The position numbers and the translations under genes are program-made. This document shows positions 56,400 through 64,000 of a DNA stretch of 64,000 nt, one piece after another. Within the stretch, counting starts at the first letter, position 1, and every line of letters begins with the position of its first letter. A model generated the notes under the pieces. That model saw nothing but the letters and a program-made list of their open reading frames with translations. It had not been told where the DNA came from and did no database searches. Source of the DNA: a virus; the IMG/VR virus record IMGVR_UViG_3300037882_001770, positions 1 through 64,000 of that record; one strand, written 5' to 3'.

Positions 56400-58136
56400 T
56401 TAAAGAGTGACATTTTGACCAAACACATTATTTGATGACCGTGCATCCTTTAAGAAATTTTGTGCCAGCGATATATCAAGTCTCGACGCAATTGACGGCA
56501 AACTTGGATAGGTAAAGTTAGGAAGTGGTACTTTGGTGCTGCCTAACACTCGCCCAAATGCTGCATCAACTGTGGTTCTATTGACGGTGTTGCTGAATCC
56601 AGCGGCTACTTGGGTTCCTGACACTAGGTCACCGCCACCACCAAATAGACTACCTAAACTGCCTAAATTTGCTAGTCCACCAAAGTTGCCTAACACTCCG
56701 CTTAGTTGTCCCTGAAGTGCAGTAGATAATTGGGTTGTGATTGCTCCGACCCCTGGCAGTTTAGTTAAGTCCCCGATGCTGCTTAAATTTCCTAGATCGC
56801 TTAAATTGCCAAAACTACCAAGGGGATTTGCAAAATTCAAAGAAAATTGTGAACCTTTGCCAAATATATCTAATTGGCTGGTTAAATTGCTCAACGACCC
56901 TGGCACTAGATTTGTTAAGTTTGTACTAATACTGTTAAAATCTAATTTTGATAGTGATCCTGTGAGGCCTGGCACAGAACTGCCTAGTCCAGATTTCGCC
57001 CATAGTGCCGTGGCATCCACCCCAAATTTACTAGCATTGGTTACTAAAGCACCGATGTCACCAGTTACCTTGCTGTTTAAAATAGAGTTAAGATTGGTAA
57101 AATTCAAACTGCCTACACCCAGACTGTTAATTGCACCCGACGCAAGTGTTTTTAAATTTGTCAACGGCGATGATAATAAACTGCCCAACACTGAATTATT
57201 GGTATTGATGTTTTTTAATATTCCATTAATGGTTGAATTAACTCCAGCACCTAACAATGTCAATGCAGATGCCGTACGTAGTCCGCCTTGTGTAAACACT
57301 TGGCCACTGTTTACACTTACGGCCGGGGTTATTACATTGGTGATAATACCAGCAGCAGTCAACGAGTCATAACCAAGCGCCATTAAATCAGTCTGAATGT
57401 GTGTCTGCGCAGTTGGATCAGTTAACAAATCATTTAATGAGTTAACTCCGTTTAATCCGGTCCACACACTTGGGCTGCTCATTACAGAGACAAAATCTTC
57501 GGGGTCCACTGCAAAAAAACGCAGACTGGTTCCGGGCTTGACATAGCCGGCTTGCTCAAGTTGGTAGGCATTAAACCCGTACTGCCCGATACCTTTTTCT
57601 TTTGTAATTTCATTGGCGGCCTGGGCGATCAAGTTTGCCAGCTGAGCCAATAATGCCTGTATCTGGTAAGGAGTCAATGGGCCTACTCCCAACGGACCGA
57701 GGTCGCCAATGTTGACTGATATAATATCAGCCTGTGTAATTGGAGCTTGTAGTGGCACGTCCACCAATGACGGAATGCCAGTTACAATTGGCAATCCTTC
57801 TAATATTGATAACACGGCTGTGGCATCATTGCCAGAAATAGACAGAGTTTCTTGTGTTTGTCCGGTGCCACTGCTAACCACCACTGGAAGTCCTTGCGAA
57901 ATCGAATACACTATTGGATTATCAACACCGGCGGTTCCTCGTTCTAAACGGCTAAGTTCAAAAGTGGTGATCTTGGTTGCTGCACTAGTTAATGTTTGTC
58001 CCACTTCGTAGCCAACCAAGGCACCAGCTGCCACTTGTTCATAAAATATACGGTCTGCCTGTACTTGAGTCGCCCCGGGTGGGCCATTGACCACAAACTG
58101 TGCGCCGGAAGGTAAGGTATATTCAAATTTAGCCAT
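56400..58136 (-). CDS. Baseplate/tail structural protein of unknown type (578 aa)
   Basis: Located between the gp5-like and gp25-like genes. The N-terminal part has PSGAQFVVNGPPGATQVQAD and YEQVAAG. A middle segment GIGQYGFNAYQLEQAGYVKP resembles the G[VI]G.YG[FL]....LE.AGY.KPGT helix-turn pattern of phage proteins linked to peptidoglycan attachment. The C-terminal half is a low-complexity Leu/Ser/Asn/Gly repeat (LGSLSSPL, LGNLSSIGDLT). It overlaps the gp5-like gene by 8 nt. Perhaps part of the hub. Confidence 0.6.
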   Translation of the reverse strand: MAKFEYTLPSGAQFVVNGPPGATQVQADRIFYEQVAAGALVGYEVGQTLTSAATKITTFELSRLERGTAGVDNPIVYSISQGLPVVVSSGTGQTQETLSISGNDATAVLSILEGLPIVTGIPSLVDVPLQAPITQADIISVNIGDLGPLGVGPLTPYQIQALLAQLANLIAQAANEITKEKGIGQYGFNAYQLEQAGYVKPGTSLRFFAVDPEDFVSVMSSPSVWTGLNGVNSLNDLLTDPTAQTHIQTDLMALGYDSLTAAGIITNVITPAVSVNSGQVFTQGGLRTASALTLLGAGVNSTINGILKNINTNNSVLGSLLSSPLTNLKTLASGAINSLGVGSLNFTNLNSILNSKVTGDIGALVTNASKFGVDATALWAKSGLGSSVPGLTGSLSKLDFNSISTNLTNLVPGSLSNLTSQLDIFGKGSQFSLNFANPLGSFGNLSDLGNLSSIGDLTKLPGVGAITTQLSTALQGQLSGVLGNFGGLANLGSLGSLFGGGGDLVSGTQVAAGFSNTVNRTTVDAAFGRVLGSTKVPLPNFTYPSLPSIASRLDISLAQNFLKDARSSNNVFGQNVTL

Positions 58137-59631
58137 TTTTTGTTATGCTCCACTCACTAGGCAAATCTGGGCTGCCTGGCGGCGGCGAAGCTTGCCCTTC
58201 TTCCAGTGATACACTGACTGCTACTCCTTGATTGTGGTACGGATAAGGTTCGTGCGTTGGCGCTCGAGTTACAATACTTTCTAATCCAGTTGGGCTTACT
58301 ACCCATCCAGTACTACTGTTAAATTCTGTTTCGGGCATGAGTGTTTTTGTGATGCCTTTAGGGACCGATGCCGGCAATGTTGGGCCGCCGTTGAGCATGA
58401 TTGGCGTCGCTTTTAGACTTAAAGGGCCCGATGCATTCCAACTGCCTGTTTTGCTTTCTACTGCCAATACCCCATTACTTTTTACTGATAATTTGGTTGA
58501 ACTAAACAATACCAATTCTTTTTTACAGGCCACGTTGATGTCTTTTTCGCTTTGTATTGACGTTCCCTCGTTGCTTTTCATGTTGATTTTTTTGCCTGCA
58601 AACATGTTTATATCTTCGTCGGCGTGTAAATTAATAGTGCCTTGTGTGCGAAGATTTATTGAGTTGGTGGCAAACACATCCAAGGTGCCTTCTTGGCCCA
58701 TTTCGATCCAGGCTTGGCCGTTGGCATGTGTTATATAAAAACAATTACCATCGTCACTCATGGTAATCTGGTGTCCTTTTGCTGTTCTAATGCGAATTAA
58801 GTTGTCGTTTCCTTCAAGGTCACCGTCATCCATAACAAATGTGTGGCCTCCGCGGCGACCTATAACTTTTACGTCTTCGGATTTTAAGTTTTGAACTGCC
58901 GCAGCAGCACCAGTATCTACATTCAGTCCAGAATATACTGCACGACCTGGCGTACTCATGCCATAACAAGCACTTGGACTTTCGCGCTGACTGCTGGATC
59001 CAATTGTGCCACGAACAGGGTCGTTGATTAACCCTTGTGCAAACAATACACCTGCTACAAAACTATGTACTGGTTTTTGTTGCTCAAAAAACTTTGGATT
59101 TTGACTAATACTTTTATTTTCGTTGTTGATTTCTGTGACCGGCAATAACGGTGCGCCGGCAAAATAGGTGGCTTGATTATTGTTTTGTGTTTGTGCTTTG
59201 TTACGAGTCACCGCCCCGATTGCCGGAATCATATGGTTAATACCTTGCTCAGGAATACACCCTACATAGTAACCTTGGTTAGGATCGCCTGCTACAAAGA
59301 AGCACAACACTTGTGTTCCTAAATCTGGAGGAGTGAACCACATGCCGTAGCTTTGTTGGTTGCCTTGTAGATAGGTGCCCACACCAGCACTGCCTTGCTT
59401 GGGAGTAGCGCCATAAAATGGTGGGCAATAACTAACTGTACGCCATAGAGATTGGTCTTTTGGGTCTGGACCGGCAAACTGTTCAATATAAACTTGCAAT
59501 CTGCCTTGTCGTGTAGGATCTACGTTGTTGGTGACCGATCCAATAAAGGGACCAAACTCAGTCGGGCTACCGCCGCGGTCAAATTTAAAACTTTTTGGTT
59601 GGCCGGTACTGCGTTGTATATTCTCACTCAT
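58129..59631 (-). CDS. Baseplate hub/spike protein, T4 gp5 or VgrG-like (500 aa)
   Basis: The N-terminal domain has FGPFIGSVTNNVDPTRQGRL and a GMWFTPPDLGTQVLCFFVAG strand, the gp5/VgrG OB-fold. After a linker comes a beta-helix spike (about 285-420) with repeats such as TINLHADEDINMFAGKKINM and GTSIQSEKDINVACKKELVL. T4 gp5 has a lysozyme domain between these parts; none is visible here. It forms the membrane-puncturing spike. Ends in a Pro-rich tail. Confidence 0.85.
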   Translation of the reverse strand: MSENIQRSTGQPKSFKFDRGGSPTEFGPFIGSVTNNVDPTRQGRLQVYIEQFAGPDPKDQSLWRTVSYCPPFYGATPKQGSAGVGTYLQGNQQSYGMWFTPPDLGTQVLCFFVAGDPNQGYYVGCIPEQGINHMIPAIGAVTRNKAQTQNNNQATYFAGAPLLPVTEINNENKSISQNPKFFEQQKPVHSFVAGVLFAQGLINDPVRGTIGSSSQRESPSACYGMSTPGRAVYSGLNVDTGAAAAVQNLKSEDVKVIGRRGGHTFVMDDGDLEGNDNLIRIRTAKGHQITMSDDGNCFYITHANGQAWIEMGQEGTLDVFATNSINLRTQGTINLHADEDINMFAGKKINMKSNEGTSIQSEKDINVACKKELVLFSSTKLSVKSNGVLAVESKTGSWNASGPLSLKATPIMLNGGPTLPASVPKGITKTLMPETEFNSSTGWVVSPTGLESIVTRAPTHEPYPYHNQGVAVSVSLEEGQASPPPGSPDLPSEWSITKNG

Positions 59632-61247
59632 TATGCTTCTCGATTTCCAATTTGTGGTGCGTTAGTATTTACAGTTCCATCGCCCGCCGGCAACGTTAAT
59701 AGGTCACCATTACTGGTTGGTCCACTAAGTTGCAACGGCTCGGCTGGGTTATTCTGATCAGACTGATTGTCATCTTCGTTTGGTAATGCATCTGTGCGAA
59801 GAGTCGAAAAGCCATCAACTTCGGCCCAATCTCCTGTGCCGGGTGGCAATGTTGCGCTGGTTCTGTTATTGCCGTATACTACCCCGTTGTCGCCATCATA
59901 CCCCTCGTTAGCATTAGGTCGTCCGTCGCTGACCTGCTTTGTAACTTTTTCAAATTCAATCAGCAATCGACCTTCAAGTTCTTGTTCAAATCGGCCTTTG
60001 CTAAAAAAGTTTTTACATTTAATAGCAGTGTATGTGGCATTTTCTTGAGGTTGATTATTTTTTGTACTTGTGGCGTTGATGTCTGTTAGCCCGGTATTGA
60101 AATTATAGTCGCTGGGTCTATTCCAGCTGATGTCAAATACTATTTCTTGGCTGTCAAAGTTGATCCCACCATCACTGTTAAATGGAGAAAAACTAAAATT
60201 ACTACCTGTGACTCCGCCGGCTACTTCACCCTGTTGCATCCAGGCTGGGTCGCCAACAATTCGCATCTTAACCTTTGCCAAATCAGTTGGACTGTATAAA
60301 AAGCTAGCCGCACTGTCGCCTGGCTCGTTAGTGTACCCGTCGGCTCCTTTGGCTGCATTTTCGTTAGTGGGCATAGCAATTCGACGAGCTTGATCTCTAA
60401 AATCCGTGCGAGACTGTTGTTGAATCTGGTTACCAATTCCGCTAATAATTAACCTGTACATGTTGTTAAATTCTTGTTCAAAATTCAAAATTTCTGTATT
60501 TGCTCCGGTAAACCAATAGTTATAACTCTTGTGGCTTCCGCGATATCGACTGTTAGAGAAAAAATTACTTTGTAGAGTATTAACAGCATATGGTGTGATA
60601 AGATATTTCAAACGGTAAGCATGGTCATGTCTTTTTGGATCGTAATCAAGTTGCGTAGCCTGCACACTGATTTTATACCAGGCCACTTGTCCAGAGTTGG
60701 GTGGACTTTTGTTAGTTTCCTGTTTCTGCGTGGCATCGTTTACTTGAGTAGTTGCTTGATCCAACACATAGGTACTGTTGCGCATTACTTGATCAATAAA
60801 CTGTATAATTTGTGTGCCGGCTGTAATTTGCATGCTGCGGCTGTTGGTATCCATGCTGTTTTTAGTAGGCAACGTTTTGTCTGCTGCTGTTTTTGTATCT
60901 TGCATTCCGGTTTTGCTGTAATCAACTTCTCCGGGCTTTTTAAGTAAAAACCCTGCCATGCTAGCCGGCTGAAATTCTATTTCGTATTCGTCGGCTACTG
61001 TGTATTTTTTTTGTTCAACTAATTTTTGTTGATAGGTGTTGAGTGCCTCAACCAACCCTGTAAAAATATCTTTGGTTGATCCTTTGCGTGCAGCCGGTGC
61101 CTTTGCTGGAGCTGATTGTGCGCTCGACGGCGTAGCTGAGCCGGTGGCCTGTGCAATTGGGGACTCACGTACTCCCTCGCCGGTGCCTCCAAATTCAGCT
61201 TCTAAACTGGATCCTGGTAGTTCTTCTAAGCGTGGACTGCGGGCCAT
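59631..61247 (-). CDS. Tail/baseplate structural protein (538 aa)
   Basis: ATG 61247 is 1 nt after the upstream stop and has TTGGAGC before it; the frame stays open upstream to 61403, but that part lies inside the neighbouring gene. The N-terminus is Pro/Ser/Ala rich and disordered (GGTGEGVRESPIAQATG). The C-terminal two thirds form a mixed domain (AWYKISVQATQLDYDPKRHD, then YWFTGANTEILNFEQEFNN) that looks like a phage hub/tail-tube-like fold. The position between gp5-like and gp53-like genes supports a baseplate role. Confidence 0.6.
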   Translation of the reverse strand: MARSPRLEELPGSSLEAEFGGTGEGVRESPIAQATGSATPSSAQSAPAKAPAARKGSTKDIFTGLVEALNTYQQKLVEQKKYTVADEYEIEFQPASMAGFLLKKPGEVDYSKTGMQDTKTAADKTLPTKNSMDTNSRSMQITAGTQIIQFIDQVMRNSTYVLDQATTQVNDATQKQETNKSPPNSGQVAWYKISVQATQLDYDPKRHDHAYRLKYLITPYAVNTLQSNFFSNSRYRGSHKSYNYWFTGANTEILNFEQEFNNMYRLIISGIGNQIQQQSRTDFRDQARRIAMPTNENAAKGADGYTNEPGDSAASFLYSPTDLAKVKMRIVGDPAWMQQGEVAGGVTGSNFSFSPFNSDGGINFDSQEIVFDISWNRPSDYNFNTGLTDINATSTKNNQPQENATYTAIKCKNFFSKGRFEQELEGRLLIEFEKVTKQVSDGRPNANEGYDGDNGVVYGNNRTSATLPPGTGDWAEVDGFSTLRTDALPNEDDNQSDQNNPAEPLQLSGPTSNGDLLTLPAGDGTVNTNAPQIGNREA

Positions 61248-61248
61248 G

Positions 61249-62664
61249 TTAAGCTCCAAATCCAAGTGTGGGCGTTTCAAAATTTCCTGCATCATTGTCG
61301 GATGCGGATGCTGGTGCAGACGATGGCTGTGGCACAGTGGGCGAAGTTGTGGTGGTTCTTTCGCCCGAGGATGTTGGGTATGTTGTGCCCACTGGTTTGC
61401 CAACTAATACATCTCCTACCGTTTGTCCCAGTAATCCAAATGCAAAAGGAATGGTGCCGCGGTCCTGGCTAAGATTATAAAAGTGCCCGATGGGTCTGCC
61501 GTCGACCATGTACTCAATTGCACGATTGGCAACTCTAAATTTAATATTTGTAATCACAAACGGATAAAATTTTTCAACAACGCTGCTAGGATCAGTCGAA
61601 TTAACATTTTTATTGTTGCCTTGTTTTCCGACCTGTATTAAATTTCCATTCTGATCATATCCATAGAATCTTACCACCAGGCAATACTGTGCCATTGGAT
61701 AGTTTGGACTGTTAGCTACACTTTTTTGTTTGTATAATGTGTCAACTGCTCGATAAAGATTGGTCAATAAAGTTATTCCGTTTGGCTCTGTCACTTTGAA
61801 TCTTAATGCTGTGGCTGAGTGTGCCATGTTGGTACCTTTGAGTGGTACCAAACTTTCAATTTCTAAATCGTCTAGATAATAATCAAGATCAAAAAATTGA
61901 TTACGTCCGGGCTGGTTTGTGCCTGCGACCGCAACAGGTGCTCCGCCGCTTTGCATTAGCAACTGCCACCCAGCTATGTTTCTTTTCTGAGTCAACAACA
62001 TAGAATTGTATTGATCGGGGGTCAACAGATACCAACTGATACTGTACGTATAGCTGGCATATTGATCCAAAATATTAGGTTTAGGAGTTATCCTGGCGTT
62101 GTCGCCGCCACCAAACTGTGCGGTGATAATCTGTTGGGCAGTTGCGCCGCCGCCAGATGGAACATTGTCGTCGTTGCGGGCGCCAACACCAGCAGTTTGA
62201 TTGGAAGTAGCACCCGGGTCGTTTAAATTTATTGCCGGAGTGCTTTGTGTTTCATCTAATGTGCGAACTTCGTCATCTGTGCCAGATTCTTCTGTGTTGT
62301 TTGTTTCGGTTACATACCCAGTTGTTGAATCTGGGGTTAATGTTGTACGGGCCGCGGTGATTCTCCCGACCGGCTCAAGTATTTGATTTGCTGATTGTGG
62401 GTTTTGTGTATTTGCTCTATCATCTCGTGCCTGCTGACTCACAGTGACTACTTCACCAGAACTAGCAGTAGACGTAGATTGAACGCCATTTAATTGGTTT
62501 CTTAATGCAGTAAGCTCTGCCTGCTGTATCTGCAACTGATCGTTGAGAGCCCGCTCTAGCGTAGCATTACTGCTGTTGATTGCCGCTTGAAGTTGCTGTA
62601 TGGTTCGACTAACCTCGTTCTGCAATTTAAAAATTCGAGCAGAAAGTTCGGAACTAGTTGACAT
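61249..62664 (-). CDS. Tail/baseplate structural protein with N-terminal coiled coil (471 aa)
   Basis: Residues 1-60 are a predicted coiled coil (LQNEVSRTIQQLQAAIN, LNDQLQIQQAELTALRNQL), followed by a Thr/Asn/Gln-rich linker and a globular C-terminal domain with YTYSISWYLLTPDQYNSML, FRVANRAIEYMVDG and RGTIPFAFGLLG. Sits 1 nt downstream of the gp53-like gene's stop, in the same transcript. No exact family recognised; baseplate or tail location inferred from context. Confidence 0.6.
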   Translation of the reverse strand: MSTSSELSARIFKLQNEVSRTIQQLQAAINSSNATLERALNDQLQIQQAELTALRNQLNGVQSTSTASSGEVVTVSQQARDDRANTQNPQSANQILEPVGRITAARTTLTPDSTTGYVTETNNTEESGTDDEVRTLDETQSTPAINLNDPGATSNQTAGVGARNDDNVPSGGGATAQQIITAQFGGGDNARITPKPNILDQYASYTYSISWYLLTPDQYNSMLLTQKRNIAGWQLLMQSGGAPVAVAGTNQPGRNQFFDLDYYLDDLEIESLVPLKGTNMAHSATALRFKVTEPNGITLLTNLYRAVDTLYKQKSVANSPNYPMAQYCLVVRFYGYDQNGNLIQVGKQGNNKNVNSTDPSSVVEKFYPFVITNIKFRVANRAIEYMVDGRPIGHFYNLSQDRGTIPFAFGLLGQTVGDVLVGKPVGTTYPTSSGERTTTTSPTVPQPSSAPASASDNDAGNFETPTLGFGA

Positions 62665-62665
62665 A

Positions 62666-62965
62666 TTAGAATCCTAAAGTATTTTTAAGTGTTGTAATCT
62701 TGGGCAGGTAGATCAAGGTGTCGGCTTTGAAGTCCAACGGCGGCTTTTGTAAAGTGTTAGGGTTGCGTTGATAAAACACCCACCATAAGTTTGGATTTTC
62801 ATAAAGGTCAAATGCCAGCAAATCGGGCCTGTACTGATAAGTTTGATTTATTTTAAAAGCAATATCGTCTGTTAATTTTGGAATAGGTCTATTGACCATG
62901 ACATCTAAAAAGAACTGGCTATAGCCTGTTTGGAAATAAGGACTAGTTGAGTCGTATGTAGCCAT
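62666..62965 (-). CDS. Baseplate wedge protein, T4 gp53-like (99 aa)
   Basis: The segment YQYRPDLLAFDLYENPNLWW and VFYQRNPNTL closely fits the gp53 baseplate-wedge pattern, in which a LysM-like domain reads YRPDLLA-x-DLY...WWVF. Usual lengths are about 100-200 residues, so it is a compact version. In T4, gp53 clamps neighbouring wedges. It shares its first base with the stop of the preceding gene. Confidence 0.75.
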   Translation of the reverse strand: MATYDSTSPYFQTGYSQFFLDVMVNRPIPKLTDDIAFKINQTYQYRPDLLAFDLYENPNLWWVFYQRNPNTLQKPPLDFKADTLIYLPKITTLKNTLGF

Positions 62966-64000
62966 TACCAGAATCCTCCTTTGAGTAGATCGCCGTTGGC
63001 AAATTGCTTGAGGCTAAATTGTTTACTAACTTGTTGTCGACTCTGAACTGGCAACAAGGTCAGGTTAATTTCCATTTTGGTGGGCACATAGGTTGGGCGA
63101 TTAAGTCCTAATGTAGGTGGGGCAAACGGAGTTGGCACTGCGCCGGCCGGTATCAATGCGGCTGCCAAACGATTGAGACTACCAAACAGACTGTTGGTGC
63201 TGACGCTTTGACGATCTCGAAGAGTTGTCAAATTTACACCGTTTTGGTTTGGGCTTCCGGCCCGTACATAATCCACATCGGCTGGCAAGTTGTAGTTGAA
63301 TGATTGTATTAAACAAGGATGTTCGTTAAATTGATATTCACCGAGACCGGTTAGATATACCAATGGTGGCGGGCTTCCCCGTTCGGTATCTTGACCGTAG
63401 AACATTTTGGTAGCAGATTTTAAAAAGTGTATCACTGCTAACAAATAATTGGCGTCAGCTGTTCCTTGGGCCGTAAACGTTGCTCTCATTGAGATTGCAT
63501 CAACATAACTATTTTGATAAAAATATCCACGATAGTTGCTGTGCGTTAAATCATACGCACTATAATTGGCCTTGTATACTGTGTCAATTTGTGGTGTATA
63601 CGGAAAAATAATTCCATCAGTTACTGCCAACGGCTGTAATATTCCGGGTTGAGGGGCATTGTACAAATATTTACTTTGTGGTGCTAACCGTAACCGTACT
63701 CGCCAGTCACCGTTGTTGATTTGTCGACGTTGTTGAGCAATGGTTTGCTGTTGACGTGCTTGTTCTCTCGCAGCTGTTTCTCTATCTGCATCAGCTTGTG
63801 CCTGTGTTGCTGGCTCTACAAATCCACTGCCCACATAAACTGGATTGTTGTCTTCGTCTAAGGTCCACCCAGGATTAATGTTTCCATCGTCGTCGTAGGG
63901 TGTTTCTCCATCTGGGCCAGCTGGATATTGATATACTGTATTTCCAGGAACGTCCCTGGCATTTAACAATACTGGACCGGTTGACTCATCAATTGGTGGC
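62965..64000 (-). CDS. Virion structural protein, partial (5' end beyond the window)
   Basis: The frame remains open to the right edge (codons for PIDESTGPVLLN precede the only possible start, TTG at 63969), so the true start lies outside. The C-terminal part has an EARQQQTIAQQRRQINNGDWR-like linker region and a beta-rich domain (RVRLRLAPQSKYLYNAPQ, then VYLTGLGEYQF). Position upstream of gp53-like gene and gene order suggest a baseplate/tail protein. No family recognised. Confidence 0.6.
   Translation of the reverse strand, partial: PPIDESTGPVLLNARDVPGNTVYQYPAGPDGETPYDDDGNINPGWTLDEDNNPVYVGSGFVEPATQAQADADRETAAREQARQQQTIAQQRRQINNGDWRVRLRLAPQSKYLYNAPQPGILQPLAVTDGIIFPYTPQIDTVYKANYSAYDLTHSNYRGYFYQNSYVDAISMRATFTAQGTADANYLLAVIHFLKSATKMFYGQDTERGSPPPLVYLTGLGEYQFNEHPCLIQSFNYNLPADVDYVRAGSPNQNGVNLTTLRDRQSVSTNSLFGSLNRLAAALIPAGAVPTPFAPPTLGLNRPTYVPTKMEINLTLLPVQSRQQVSKQFSLKQFANGDLLKGGFW

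Noticed and set aside
56737-57372. 211-codon plus-strand frame opposite the structural gene at 56400
   Set aside because: Low-complexity Pro/Leu translation that mirrors the Gly/Leu repeats of the real minus-strand gene.

Overview
The window reads as part of the genome of a tailed bacteriophage with a contractile (T4-like, myovirus) tail, of the kind common in aquatic metagenomes. Support: a baseplate gene run in T4-like order (gp53-like, gp5-like spike, gp25-like, gp6-like); almost no intergenic space, with ATGA/TAATG overlaps throughout; a flavin-dependent thymidylate synthase; and many small proteins of the kind seen in marine T4-like phages. No tRNA, rRNA, IS element or CRISPR array was seen. 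The host cannot be named from this sequence; the phage identification rests on recognised protein families and gene order, not on a database search.

Layout. (1) 1-6428, + strand: an array of about two dozen very small genes. Most products end in the same C-terminal motif ([FY]-x-L-[RK]-[WFY]). In the left half of the array the DNA encoding that motif also supplies the ribosome-binding site and overlaps the start codon of the next gene. A GIY-YIG nuclease gene sits inside the array. (2) 6483-10449, + strand: a VWA/HExxH metallopeptidase-like protein, conserved phage proteins, a two-helix membrane protein, a clear terminator, and ThyX. (3) 10434-34442: a 24-kb sugar/small-molecule modification island on both strands. 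It holds an NAD-dependent epimerase, a DegT-type aminotransferase, an amidinotransferase, a NodU/CmcH-type carbamoyltransferase, a 2OG-Fe(II) oxygenase, two SGNH hydrolases, six radical-SAM proteins with N-terminal cysteine (twitch-like) regions, and at least seven glycosyltransferase-like proteins. The minus-strand part (34442 down to 17895) looks like one translationally coupled operon driven from a sigma70-type promoter at 34449-34477. (4) 34540-64000, minus strand: virion genes, read from the right edge leftwards: baseplate proteins, a 14.8-kb gene for a 4,927-residue structural protein, and tail-fibre-like proteins.

How they fit together. Region 4 builds the baseplate and fibres. Region 3 could make and attach a heavily modified sugar or cyclitol (amino, amidino, carbamoyl, hydroxyl and acyl groups) to a virion protein, DNA or host surface glycan; the target is not shown by the sequence. 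Regions 1 and 2 look like early/middle takeover and nucleotide-metabolism genes. They carry host-type promoters with exact 17-bp spacing, several placed so close to the ATG that the mRNA should be leaderless.
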